The notes under the pieces are model-generated. The model ran no database searches. It was given only the letters and a program-made list of their open reading frames with translations, and had not been told where the DNA came from. Positions 1 to 6,237 of a DNA stretch of 7,727 nt are shown here, one piece after another. Positions within the stretch are counted from its first letter, which is position 1; each line of letters starts with the position of its first letter. Source of the stretch: Bacteroidota bacterium. GTDB taxonomy: Bacteria > Bacteroidota > Bacteroidia > M30B66. The stretch lies in assembly GCA_020438185.1 (NCBI GenBank), contig JAGQVC010000066.1, positions 1-7,727 of the forward strand, given 5' to 3'. The position numbers were made by a program, and so were the translations under genes.

Positions 1-323
1 GGCACACATAACTGAAGTTCCGCATCCGGGTGGTTTTTCCCCAGGTATTTGATTTCGAGCCCGATATCGGGATGGAGCACATAAATCATTAAATCACCTC
101 CATCGTAATGGTGCCAGATTTCGTCGGAACGAATTCGGTGGAAGGCAGAAAACTCTCCGGCCTGCAGCAGGTAATAGATGCCGGTTGAGAGATTTCTGTT
201 CGAAATAGCACCATCACACATTGGCAAGCCTGCCTTGACGGGACTTCTGTAAATTTCTCTGAAGGCGCCGCCTTCAGGATGTTTCTCCAGCTTCAGTTTT
301 TCAATCCAGAAATCGGCACTCAC
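1..323 (-). CDS. Cupin_5 (DUF985) family protein, N-terminal 107 residues; gene continues beyond the left edge
   Basis: The visible protein begins (V/M)SADFWIEKLKLEKHPEGGAF and carries the hallmarks of the cupin_5/DUF985 family. These are HPEGG-x-FREIYRS near residues 15-27, the STGIYYLL strand, and FHRIRSDEIWHHYDGGDL, whose His/Glu/His residues are the likely metal-binding set of the small beta-barrel. No specific reaction is established for the family, so none is assigned. The start is a GTG. An in-frame TAA lies directly upstream of it and the next in-frame ATG is about 35 residues in, after the conserved HPEGG motif, so GTG is effectively forced. It also fits the family's usual N-terminus. 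The GTG shares bases with the TGA stop of the upstream FG-GAP gene (GTGA), which suggests translational coupling. Family members are usually about 140-170 residues, so roughly the last third is missing. No signal peptide is seen; probably cytoplasmic. Confidence 0.85.
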   Translation of the reverse strand, partial: MSADFWIEKLKLEKHPEGGAFREIYRSPVKAGLPMCDGAISNRNLSTGIYYLLQAGEFSAFHRIRSDEIWHHYDGGDLMIYVLHPDIGLEIKYLGKNHPDAELQLCV

Positions 324-2506
324 TTAACAATCCATTTCAATGTAACCGGACCCCGGCTGGTTTCTGCGCGCACCAGGTACAATCCGTCGGCTGGCAACTC
401 TTCGCTTATTTGAATGAATGATGTAGGAGCGAAGCTTTTGGAGCTGATTACCCTTCCGGATAAATCCATGAGCGTGTAAGAATGGAAATGTGCCTCGGAA
501 GAGTAAATTGAAGAGTTGCGGCCCGGATTCGGGATGATTTTCAGCTGAGGCAGTTCATATCCCGCGGCAGCGGAAAAGCTGGGGAAAATACCCTGGTAAT
601 AGCTGATGCCACCGGAGTAGTTGCCAATTATTGCATCCGGATAGGAGTCGCCGTTAATATCATAAAGCGCCATGGCACTACGCTCGCCGTAGCGGCCGCC
701 CAACAACAGTGAATCTTCCAGGATAAACGCACCATCCAGATTCCCGTCGATTCCACTGTAAAGTTTAAATTTTCCACTTTGGCTTCCGGTAATGAGGTAA
801 CTCACGCCCGATTTTCTGAACAGAACCGGCATAGAAAAACCGTTTGGTTCACCCGGCAGGGCTGCATTAACACCGCCCCAGAAATCATTCATTTCTACCA
901 ACTGCATATTTTGCAGGGTCCCGGTATTCCGGAAATAGTGAATCTTTCCATTGGTTTCTCCAACCAGCAGGTCAGGCAGATTATCCTGATCCACATCCAC
1001 GAGTTGAGGAGCCGCAAAAGTTCCAACATCAATACTCTGAAAATCGGCTGTTTGAAAGATAAAATTCGCCACTGCGCCCGGTAAAGCTACATTTTCGAAA
1101 TAGAAAATTCTGCCATCCGAAGTTCCTACCAGCATATCTTCATCGCCGTCGCCATCCACATCGCCAAAGGTTGGACAATAATTAAGCGCATTGCCGCCCA
1201 GGGTTGAAAGACCGGCATAATCGCGTGTTATTAATGTGAATTCAGGTGAACTTGCCGAGCCAACATTTTCGAAATAGGCCAATTGCGGTTTATATGAGCC
1301 GTCGTTTTGGTAATAACCATAATTACCCACAACGAGATCTTTCAATCCGTCGTTATTTATATCGCAAAATGCCGGATAGCTGCCTTCCCCGAAATCAGGC
1401 ATATTCTCGACAAATAAAGTGTTCTTAATGTATTCAAACTGCGGAGCATTATCGCTTGCAATGTTGTGGTAATAATGAAGGCAGCGAAGTGTTTCAGAAT
1501 TGCCTTCGTTGTTAGCACTCACAACCATATCGCGGTTTCCGTCGTGGTCAATATCAACGAACGAAGCAGCCGGGAAAATCGAAATATTAACAAAGGCAGT
1601 ATTCGCAGGCCAGGGCACTTGCTGGTCGGTAACCAATGCATTGGTATTAGTTCCGCCATTGGTGAGCATTACCATGGTTCTGTAAGAAATATCACCCAGC
1701 AGTAAGTCCTTATCGTTGTCGCCATCTGCATCAAATGCAACCATAGATGAGCCGGCGTGGCGTATAGGTTCGCTTAGTCTTCCTCCAAACAAATCGCAGC
1801 TGTCGTTCAGGTTAACCTGATTGGTTGAGAGGCTTTCGGTGAATTTGCCCCAATTATCGGTTTCGAGTTTTAATACAAGAGTATCGCAGCGTCCCAGTTC
1901 TTCCTGGGCGTAGTTTCGGTGGTATTCGATGCAGGTGCCAAGAATTCCGAATGACATCAGATCGAGGTCCCCATCGCCATCCATATCCTCGATAGCCGGC
2001 ACGTCAACCGGAATTACGTAAGCAGGTAAAGTACCAGGGTTATAGAAAGACATTACTGCAGAAGTAACATATTCAAAGGAAAGCCCTGTTTGTTCTGTAG
2101 AGGTGTTTTTATACAGTTCGAATCCCCCGTCGCGGAAAGCAAAAACATCCTTTTTACCGTCGCAGTTGTAATCGCGAAGCTGCATAAAATATTTTGCCGG
2201 GGGCAACAGATTGGCATACGAGAAATCGAAGTGATAGCCTTCATTTCCCGGCGAATTATCCCACACAAGTGGAATGGCTTTGTCGCCTGTGCGGTCAAAA
2301 AGCACCAGATCGTCGGTGCCGTCCAGATTCAGGTCTATTGCGCCTGCAGTAATGTAATTCATTCCGCCGGCCGTAGGCATGGCGTAAGGCAGGCCCAGCT
2401 CGTTGTAAACAACCAGTTCATCATTTCTTTCAAAGGCGGTTATTGTTTGTTGCGCCTTAACGGCGGAAGTCATTACGAGCAGCAACCAAATCAATTTGTT
2501 CGTCAT
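320..2506 (-). CDS. Secreted FG-GAP/VCBS-like repeat protein with C-terminal T9SS type A sorting domain
   Basis: The 728-residue protein has a Sec signal peptide (MTNKLIWLLLVMTSAVKA, cleaved before QQ). Most of the chain is a string of FG-GAP/VCBS-like blades, each with a calcium-loop motif of type D-x-[DN]-x-D-G-x-x-D. I count nine, starting near residues 58, 112, 174, 259, 318, 382, 449, 504 and 616, often followed by hydrophobic-VG. Such repeats form beta-propellers in adhesins and surface proteins. The last ~75 residues (PQLKIIPNPG..., YTLMDLSGRVI, LPADGLYLVRAET, LKWIVK) match the T9SS type A sorting domain (TIGR04183-like). This implies Sec export to the periplasm, then T9SS export across the outer membrane, with tail cleavage and attachment or release. 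An ATG at 2521 and a TTG at 2530 are alternative starts. I prefer 2506 because the likely -7 promoter element covers 2528-2535, placing transcription start close to 2521. Ligand and precise role are unknown. It overlaps the downstream cupin gene by 4 bases. Confidence 0.88.
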   Translation of the reverse strand: MTNKLIWLLLVMTSAVKAQQTITAFERNDELVVYNELGLPYAMPTAGGMNYITAGAIDLNLDGTDDLVLFDRTGDKAIPLVWDNSPGNEGYHFDFSYANLLPPAKYFMQLRDYNCDGKKDVFAFRDGGFELYKNTSTEQTGLSFEYVTSAVMSFYNPGTLPAYVIPVDVPAIEDMDGDGDLDLMSFGILGTCIEYHRNYAQEELGRCDTLVLKLETDNWGKFTESLSTNQVNLNDSCDLFGGRLSEPIRHAGSSMVAFDADGDNDKDLLLGDISYRTMVMLTNGGTNTNALVTDQQVPWPANTAFVNISIFPAASFVDIDHDGNRDMVVSANNEGNSETLRCLHYYHNIASDNAPQFEYIKNTLFVENMPDFGEGSYPAFCDINNDGLKDLVVGNYGYYQNDGSYKPQLAYFENVGSASSPEFTLITRDYAGLSTLGGNALNYCPTFGDVDGDGDEDMLVGTSDGRIFYFENVALPGAVANFIFQTADFQSIDVGTFAAPQLVDVDQDNLPDLLVGETNGKIHYFRNTGTLQNMQLVEMNDFWGGVNAALPGEPNGFSMPVLFRKSGVSYLITGSQSGKFKLYSGIDGNLDGAFILEDSLLLGGRYGERSAMALYDINGDSYPDAIIGNYSGGISYYQGIFPSFSAAAGYELPQLKIIPNPGRNSSIYSSEAHFHSYTLMDLSGRVISSKSFAPTSFIQISEELPADGLYLVRAETSRGPVTLKWIVK

Positions 2507-2527
2507 TTTGCAGCGGTTCATTGTGTA

Positions 2528-2535
2528 CAAAGATG
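2528..2535 (-). promoter_or_regulatory. Probable Bacteroidota -7 element of the FG-GAP gene
   Basis: On the minus strand this reads CATCTTTG, one mismatch from the consensus TAnnTTTG. No clear -33 TTG lies at the usual 17-23 base spacing; only a T-rich stretch is there. Transcription would begin around 2520-2524, which argues for the ATG at 2506 as the translation start and against the TTG at 2530, which lies inside the element. Confidence 0.4.
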
Positions 2536-2587
2536 TTAATTTCTTTGCAATTAAAAAGGATTGGGCTCAAGCCTTGGAATTGACGTG

Positions 2588-2616
2588 AATCTGTGCATGA
2601 AATGAAAACACAGATT
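2588..2616. repeat. Perfect 8-bp inverted repeat in the divergent intergenic region
   Basis: AATCTGTG (2588-2595) and CACAGATT (2609-2616) are exact reverse complements separated by a 13-base A-rich spacer. It lies between the two divergent promoters and is not followed by a long T tract, so an intrinsic terminator is unlikely. It could be an operator or chance. The rest of the 231-base gap between the FG-GAP gene and secDF holds the two promoters and no credible coding sequence. Confidence 0.4.
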
Positions 2617-2672
2617 ATTTTGAATGCGTGTAAGGCCAACAAAATGAGAATGTTCCGAATAAAATAACTGAA

Positions 2673-2703
2673 TTGTTTATTCTACTTGGTTATTCTATAT
2701 TTG
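2673..2703 (+). promoter_or_regulatory. secDF promoter (Bacteroidota sigma-A type)
   Basis: A perfect -7 element TATATTTG (2696-2703, consensus TAnnTTTG) is preceded by TTG (2673-2675) with a 20-base spacer, inside the 17-23 range typical of the phylum. Transcription would start near 2708-2712, leaving a leader of about 25-30 bases before the ATG at 2738. No Shine-Dalgarno motif is visible, as is usual for Bacteroidota. Confidence 0.75.
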
Positions 2704-2737
2704 CCGTCCGATTTTTTAGACTTATTCAATAATTCCG

Positions 2738-4522
2738 ATGCAAAATAAAGGTGCAATAAGCTTTTTCGCGATTCTTCTGGCGCTCGTATGTCTGTTCGAA
2801 TTGTCATTTACCTGGGTAGTTAGTGGTGTTGAAAAGGACGCCAGTGCGTATGCTGCAGGTGATCCTGCCAAAGAAAAGGCTTACATCGACTCCATAGCCG
2901 GAGAGGTGGTTTACAACGTTCTGATTAAGAAATATACTTACCGCGAGTGTAAAGAAAAAGAGCTGAATCTTGGTCTTGACCTAAAAGGAGGGATGAACGT
3001 AACCCTTGAGGTTGCTGTTCCGGATGTATTACGTTCATTGTCAAACTACAGTAACGACGAAACTTTCAACAAAGCAATTGAGCTTGCATCTCAGCGTCAG
3101 AAATCCGGCGGTGATGACTACCTCGATTTGTTCCTCACTGCCGTTAAGGAATTGGATCCGGATGCGAAACTTTCGAGTCCAGCTTATTTTGGTAATAAGG
3201 ACATGCAGGATGTGGTGAATTCAACCATGAGCAACGAAGAAGTAATCAGCGTACTTCGTAAAAAAGTTCAGTCATCGGTTGAAAATGCATTTACTGTTAT
3301 CCGCAACAGGATTGACAAATTTGGTGTAACTCAGCCAAATATTCAGCGTCTTGAAGCATCAGACCGGATTCTTGTTGAGCTTCCGGGAGTTAAGGAACCG
3401 GAGCGTGTGCGCAAGCTTCTTCAGGGAGCTGCCAAACTGGAGTTTTGGGAAACCATGGATAACAAAGATGTTTTCCAGTATTTCGAAGCTGCCAACGCAA
3501 AACTTAAAGCTATAAATGATGCCAAAGAAGGGCTTGCACCGGCAGCAGCAGATACAACAGCTGCAACAGCTGCTGTGGTTGATTCTACTTCGGCAGAAGC
3601 AGCAAGCACCGAGAATGATACAAACCTGACTTTAGCGGAAAGAATTGCAAAAGCAAACGACACAACTGTTGCTGCCGCAGATACTTCTCAGGATGCACTA
3701 AGGGAACAAACGCTTAAGGATAATCCACTTTATGCGATTCTTAGCCCGAATATTTCTCAGGGTGAGAATGGAGGTTCATTCTTTAACCCGGGTCCTGTTG
3801 TTGGATTTGCACTTACCAAAGATACCGGTCGCGTTCGTGAAGTACTTAACATGCCGGAGATTAAATCACTCTTTCCAAAGGATTTGAAATTTATCTGGTC
3901 GGTTAAAGGAATTAATCAGGCAGGTAACCTGTTTGAACTTCTTGCAATCAAGGTTCCGCGCGATGGTAAGCCTCGTCTGACAGGTGAATTTGTTACAGAC
4001 GCCAGACTTAGTTTCGGGCAGTTGAACAATAAACCTGAAGTTTCCATGTCGATGAATGGCGAAGGAGCCGGAATCTGGAAGCGTATGACAGGAGAGAATG
4101 TTGGGAAAAGCATTGCAATTGTTCTTGATGATTACGCATACAGTTTCCCAACAGTACAGGGCGAAATTGCCGGCGGTAATTCTTCCATATCCGGTAATTT
4201 CACAATTAAGGAGGCAGAAGACCTTTCGAACATCCTGAATTCAGGTAAAATGGACGCACCTGCAAGAATCGTTGAAGAAGCGGTTGTAGGTCCTTCTCTT
4301 GGTGCCGAAGCAATCAGCGATGGTTTGATTTCATCGTTCGTAGGTTTGATCCTGGTATTCCTGTTCATGGCATTCTATTACAGTACCGGTGGACTGGTTG
4401 CAGACTTAGCCCTGATTGCAAACGTGTTTTTCCTGATGGGTGTAATGACATCACTCGGAGCTGTTCTTACCTTACCAGGTATTGCCGGTATCGTGTTAAC
4501 CATTTTTTTGGTATGTCGGTAG
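2738..4522 (+). CDS. secDF: Protein translocase SecDF, SecD portion (frame broken before the end of TM4)
   Basis: This is the first 594 codons of a SecDF-type protein that assists SecYEG by using the proton gradient to pull substrates out on the periplasmic side. TM1 is at about residues 7-27. The SecD signature LGLDLKGGMNVTLEV (78-92), the P1 periplasmic region with IRNRIDKFGVTQPNIQRLEASDRI (188-211), and SGNFTIKEAEDLSNILNSG (485-503) follow. Then come TM2 (~527-547), TM3 (~553-574) and the start of TM4 (LPGIAGIVLTI). The frame then runs through a T7 homopolymer into FLVCR and a TAG stop, while the expected continuation (GMSVDANVLIYERI) lies in the -1 frame. An Ala/Thr/Asp-rich, low-complexity stretch occupies about residues 264-318. 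As read, the product lacks the end of TM4, TM5 and TM6, including the conserved DANV aspartate, so it should not work alone. With the frame restored the full protein is about 1015-1017 residues, normal for Bacteroidota SecDF. Confidence 0.9.
   Translation: MQNKGAISFFAILLALVCLFELSFTWVVSGVEKDASAYAAGDPAKEKAYIDSIAGEVVYNVLIKKYTYRECKEKELNLGLDLKGGMNVTLEVAVPDVLRSLSNYSNDETFNKAIELASQRQKSGGDDYLDLFLTAVKELDPDAKLSSPAYFGNKDMQDVVNSTMSNEEVISVLRKKVQSSVENAFTVIRNRIDKFGVTQPNIQRLEASDRILVELPGVKEPERVRKLLQGAAKLEFWETMDNKDVFQYFEAANAKLKAINDAKEGLAPAAADTTAATAAVVDSTSAEAASTENDTNLTLAERIAKANDTTVAAADTSQDALREQTLKDNPLYAILSPNISQGENGGSFFNPGPVVGFALTKDTGRVREVLNMPEIKSLFPKDLKFIWSVKGINQAGNLFELLAIKVPRDGKPRLTGEFVTDARLSFGQLNNKPEVSMSMNGEGAGIWKRMTGENVGKSIAIVLDDYAYSFPTVQGEIAGGNSSISGNFTIKEAEDLSNILNSGKMDAPARIVEEAVVGPSLGAEAISDGLISSFVGLILVFLFMAFYYSTGGLVADLALIANVFFLMGVMTSLGAVLTLPGIAGIVLTIFLVCR
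4503..4509 (+). other. T7 homopolymer at the secDF frame break (error, mutation or slippage site)
   Basis: The zero frame reads ACC ATT TTT TTG GTA TGT CGG TAG, while SecD homology resumes in the -1 frame at GGT ATG TCG GTA GAT. A run of 8 or 5 T restores the frame, giving LTIFFGM or LTIFGM. A run of 2 T would give LTIGM, which is the family form as I recall it. T-TTT-TTG also fits the X-XXY-YYZ pattern of -1 ribosomal slippery heptamers, and a U7 tract could allow RNA polymerase slippage. The sequence alone does not distinguish programmed slippage, a genuine mutation or an assembly error. Confidence 0.75.
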
Positions 4523-5790
4523 ATGCGAACGTACTTATTTATGAGCGTATTCGTGAAGAACTCGCCGCAGGCAAAGGTTATAAGCTGGCAATTGCCGATG
4601 GTTATAAAAATGCCTATTCGGCTATTATTGACTCGAACGTAACTACCTTATTAACAGGTATTATTCTTTATATTTTCGGATCCGGTCCTATTCAGGGCTT
4701 CGCAACCACATTGGTAATTGGTATCTGCACATCGTTATTCTCTGCAATTTTCATAACCAGATTGGTATTTGACGGATTTGCATCAAGAGGCAAAGAGATG
4801 CGCTTCTCTATTCCTTTAACAGCCAATGTTCTTAAGGGAAGTAATTTCGATTTCATCAACCAGCGCCGTCGTTTCTACATTGTTTCATTAATTATAATCG
4901 CTGCCGGTTTGGTTTCTATGTTCACAAAAGGTTTTGGCTTTGGTGTGGACTTCGAAGGAGGCCGTTCGTATGTTGTTCGTTTTGATGAGGCAGTACCTTC
5001 CGATAAAGCACGTCAGGCTCTTTATGCTGAGTTGAAGCAGGCTCCGGATGTTAAAGTTTACGGATCATCGAATCAGTTACAAATCACAACCGACTTCATG
5101 GTTGAGGATGAATCTACAACAGCAGATTCGATTGTGGCAAATAAGGTTCTTACCGAATTGGCAAAGATTTCACCTGATGGAAAAATGCCTGAAATTCTGT
5201 TCTCAAGAAAAGTTGAACCAACTGTAGCCAACGATATTAAGGAATCTGCAGTGCTTTCTATTGTGTTCTCACTACTTGTGTTGTTCCTGTACCTTCTTAT
5301 TCGTTTCCGCAAGTGGCAATATGGTGCAGGTGCAATTGCAGCTCTGGCATACGTAGTATTGTTCATCCTTTCAATTTTCTCCATTTTCAATGGGATATTA
5401 CCTTTCTCGCTGGATATCGACCAGTCGTTTATCGCGGCAATTCTTACTGTTGTTGGTTATGCAATCAATGACACCGTGGTAATTTTCGACAGGATTCGTG
5501 AGTATTTAGGATTTACTAGAAGTAAAAATGAAGAACTGTCAACTGTAATTAACAATGCCTTGAATAGTACGCTTTCAAGAACAGTTGTAACCGGTTTGTC
5601 TACCATTGGAGTACTCATCATTCTCTTTATTTTCGGAGGTGAAATCATCAGAGGATTCTCCTTTGCAATGCTTATCGGTGTTATTGTTGGTACTTATACT
5701 TCACTATTTGTTGCTTCGCCGGTTGTGGTTGACCTTACCCGCCGTGTAGCAACAGATCAGATGGCTGCTAAAGCAGAAGAGAAGAAGTAA
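4513..5790 (+). CDS. secDF: Protein translocase SecDF, SecD C-terminal helices plus SecF portion
   Basis: This frame continues SecDF from inside SecD TM4. It opens with MSVDANVLIYERIREEL, the conserved SecD motif whose aspartate takes part in proton relay, then SecD TM5-TM6 (about residues 41-88). SecF starts near residue 103 with NFDFINQRRRFYIVSLIII (SecF TM1) and the periplasmic signature GFGFGVDFEGG (140-150). Membrane helices follow at about 244-264, 270-295 and 303-326, the last carrying YAINDTVVIFDRIRE (316-330), the SecF counterpart of the DANV motif. Two final helices lie at about 355-375 and 381-403, with a charged tail. The ATG at 4513 is mid-helix with no start signals, so this is not an independent secF gene; its translation should depend on re-joining the frame at the T7 run. 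Coding is otherwise intact, with no further stops, which argues against an old pseudogene. Confidence 0.88.
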   Translation: MSVDANVLIYERIREELAAGKGYKLAIADGYKNAYSAIIDSNVTTLLTGIILYIFGSGPIQGFATTLVIGICTSLFSAIFITRLVFDGFASRGKEMRFSIPLTANVLKGSNFDFINQRRRFYIVSLIIIAAGLVSMFTKGFGFGVDFEGGRSYVVRFDEAVPSDKARQALYAELKQAPDVKVYGSSNQLQITTDFMVEDESTTADSIVANKVLTELAKISPDGKMPEILFSRKVEPTVANDIKESAVLSIVFSLLVLFLYLLIRFRKWQYGAGAIAALAYVVLFILSIFSIFNGILPFSLDIDQSFIAAILTVVGYAINDTVVIFDRIREYLGFTRSKNEELSTVINNALNSTLSRTVVTGLSTIGVLIILFIFGGEIIRGFSFAMLIGVIVGTYTSLFVASPVVVDLTRRVATDQMAAKAEEKK

Positions 5791-5811
5791 TTTCACATAA
5801 TAATTTTTAAG

Positions 5812-5849
5812 AAAAAGAGTTCCGTACCTTTGTGCGGAACTCTTTTTTT
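5812..5849 (+). terminator. Intrinsic terminator of secDF
   Basis: AAAAAGAGTTCCG (5812-5824) pairs perfectly over 13 bp with CGGAACTCTTTTT (5835-5847) around a 10-base loop. The T tract extends to 5849. It starts 21 bases after the secDF stop codon. The A-rich left arm means it could also act on minus-strand transcripts. Confidence 0.9.
5825..5832 (+). promoter_or_regulatory. Candidate tatA -7 promoter element inside the terminator loop
   Basis: The loop of the secDF terminator contains TACCTTTG, an exact match to the Bacteroidota -7 consensus TAnnTTTG, and lies 17 bases upstream of the tatA ATG. The -33 region falls on an AT-rich stretch (5801-5808) without a clear TTG. Transcription would start near 5837-5841, within the right arm of the hairpin, giving a very short leader. 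Confidence 0.55.
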
Positions 5850-6233
5850 ATGCTGTTGTTTTTTGATGTGAGCGGGGGAGAAATAGTAGTCATTCTCCTT
5901 TTTGTTCTGATATTTTTCGGGTCGAAGAAAATTCCTGAAATGGCCCGTGGACTTGGTCGCGGACTTAGGGAAATTAAAGATGCCTCCGATTCAATTAAGC
6001 GGGAAATTCAGCAGGAAGGCAATAAGGTGAGGGATGAATTAAATCAGATTGGTCGTAGTTTACCTGACCTTGAGAAAGAAACTCGTTCTCAGTTGGAAGA
6101 AGATGGGTCTTCATCCCGCGCGGCCAGCGCGGAGAATACAAATAAGGAAGAACCCAAAGAAGCACCTGTGCCTGAGCAGAATGAAGAAGAGCAGGTAAAG
6201 CCGCATCCCGGATCAACGCCGAGAACCCAATAA
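5850..6233 (+). CDS. tatA: Sec-independent protein translocase subunit TatA (TatA/TatB family)
   Basis: The 127-residue protein has the TatA/Hcf106 layout: a short periplasmic N-terminus (MLLFFDVSGGE), one membrane helix at about residues 9-23, and the FG hinge (FFGSKKIPEMARGLGRGLREIKDA, 22-45). An amphipathic helix follows, then a long, charged, probably disordered tail rich in Glu, Pro and Ser. TatA oligomerises to form the passage for folded twin-arginine substrates. The KKIPE and RGLGRGLREIK pattern favours TatA over TatB, but the family cannot always be split by sequence, and the tail is longer than in many TatA proteins. An in-frame GTG at 5832 would add RNSFF but lies in the terminator loop and overlaps the -7 element, so the ATG at 5850 is the better start. 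No tatC is in the window. Transcription is probably from the loop-embedded promoter, or from secDF read-through. Confidence 0.88.
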   Translation: MLLFFDVSGGEIVVILLFVLIFFGSKKIPEMARGLGRGLREIKDASDSIKREIQQEGNKVRDELNQIGRSLPDLEKETRSQLEEDGSSSRAASAENTNKEEPKEAPVPEQNEEEQVKPHPGSTPRTQ

Positions 6234-6237
6234 GTTG

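Noticed and set aside
2528..2530. TTG as the start of the FG-GAP gene
   Set aside because: It lies inside the likely -7 promoter element, and ATGs at 2521 and 2506 give a proper signal peptide.
2090..2539. 149-codon plus-strand open frame opposite the FG-GAP gene
   Set aside because: It lies antisense to a strongly supported gene, and its translation shows no recognisable domain. It is a shadow frame.
2457..2642. 61-codon minus-strand open frame spanning the divergent intergenic region
   Set aside because: It overlaps the signal-peptide coding region of the FG-GAP gene in another frame, has no recognisable features and covers the promoter.
4513..4515. Independent secF gene starting at this ATG
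   Set aside because: The ATG is in the middle of SecD TM4 (GMSVDANV). The true SecF part begins about 100 residues later, so this is the second half of a fused SecDF.
4516..4570. RNA hairpin downstream of the T7 run as a frameshift stimulator
   Set aside because: The best pairing I found (CGAA/TTCG plus TAC/GTA with a 2-base bulge) is too weak to claim.
5832..5834. GTG as the start of tatA
   Set aside because: It sits in the terminator loop and overlaps the -7 element; the ATG at 5850 gives the usual TatA N-terminus.
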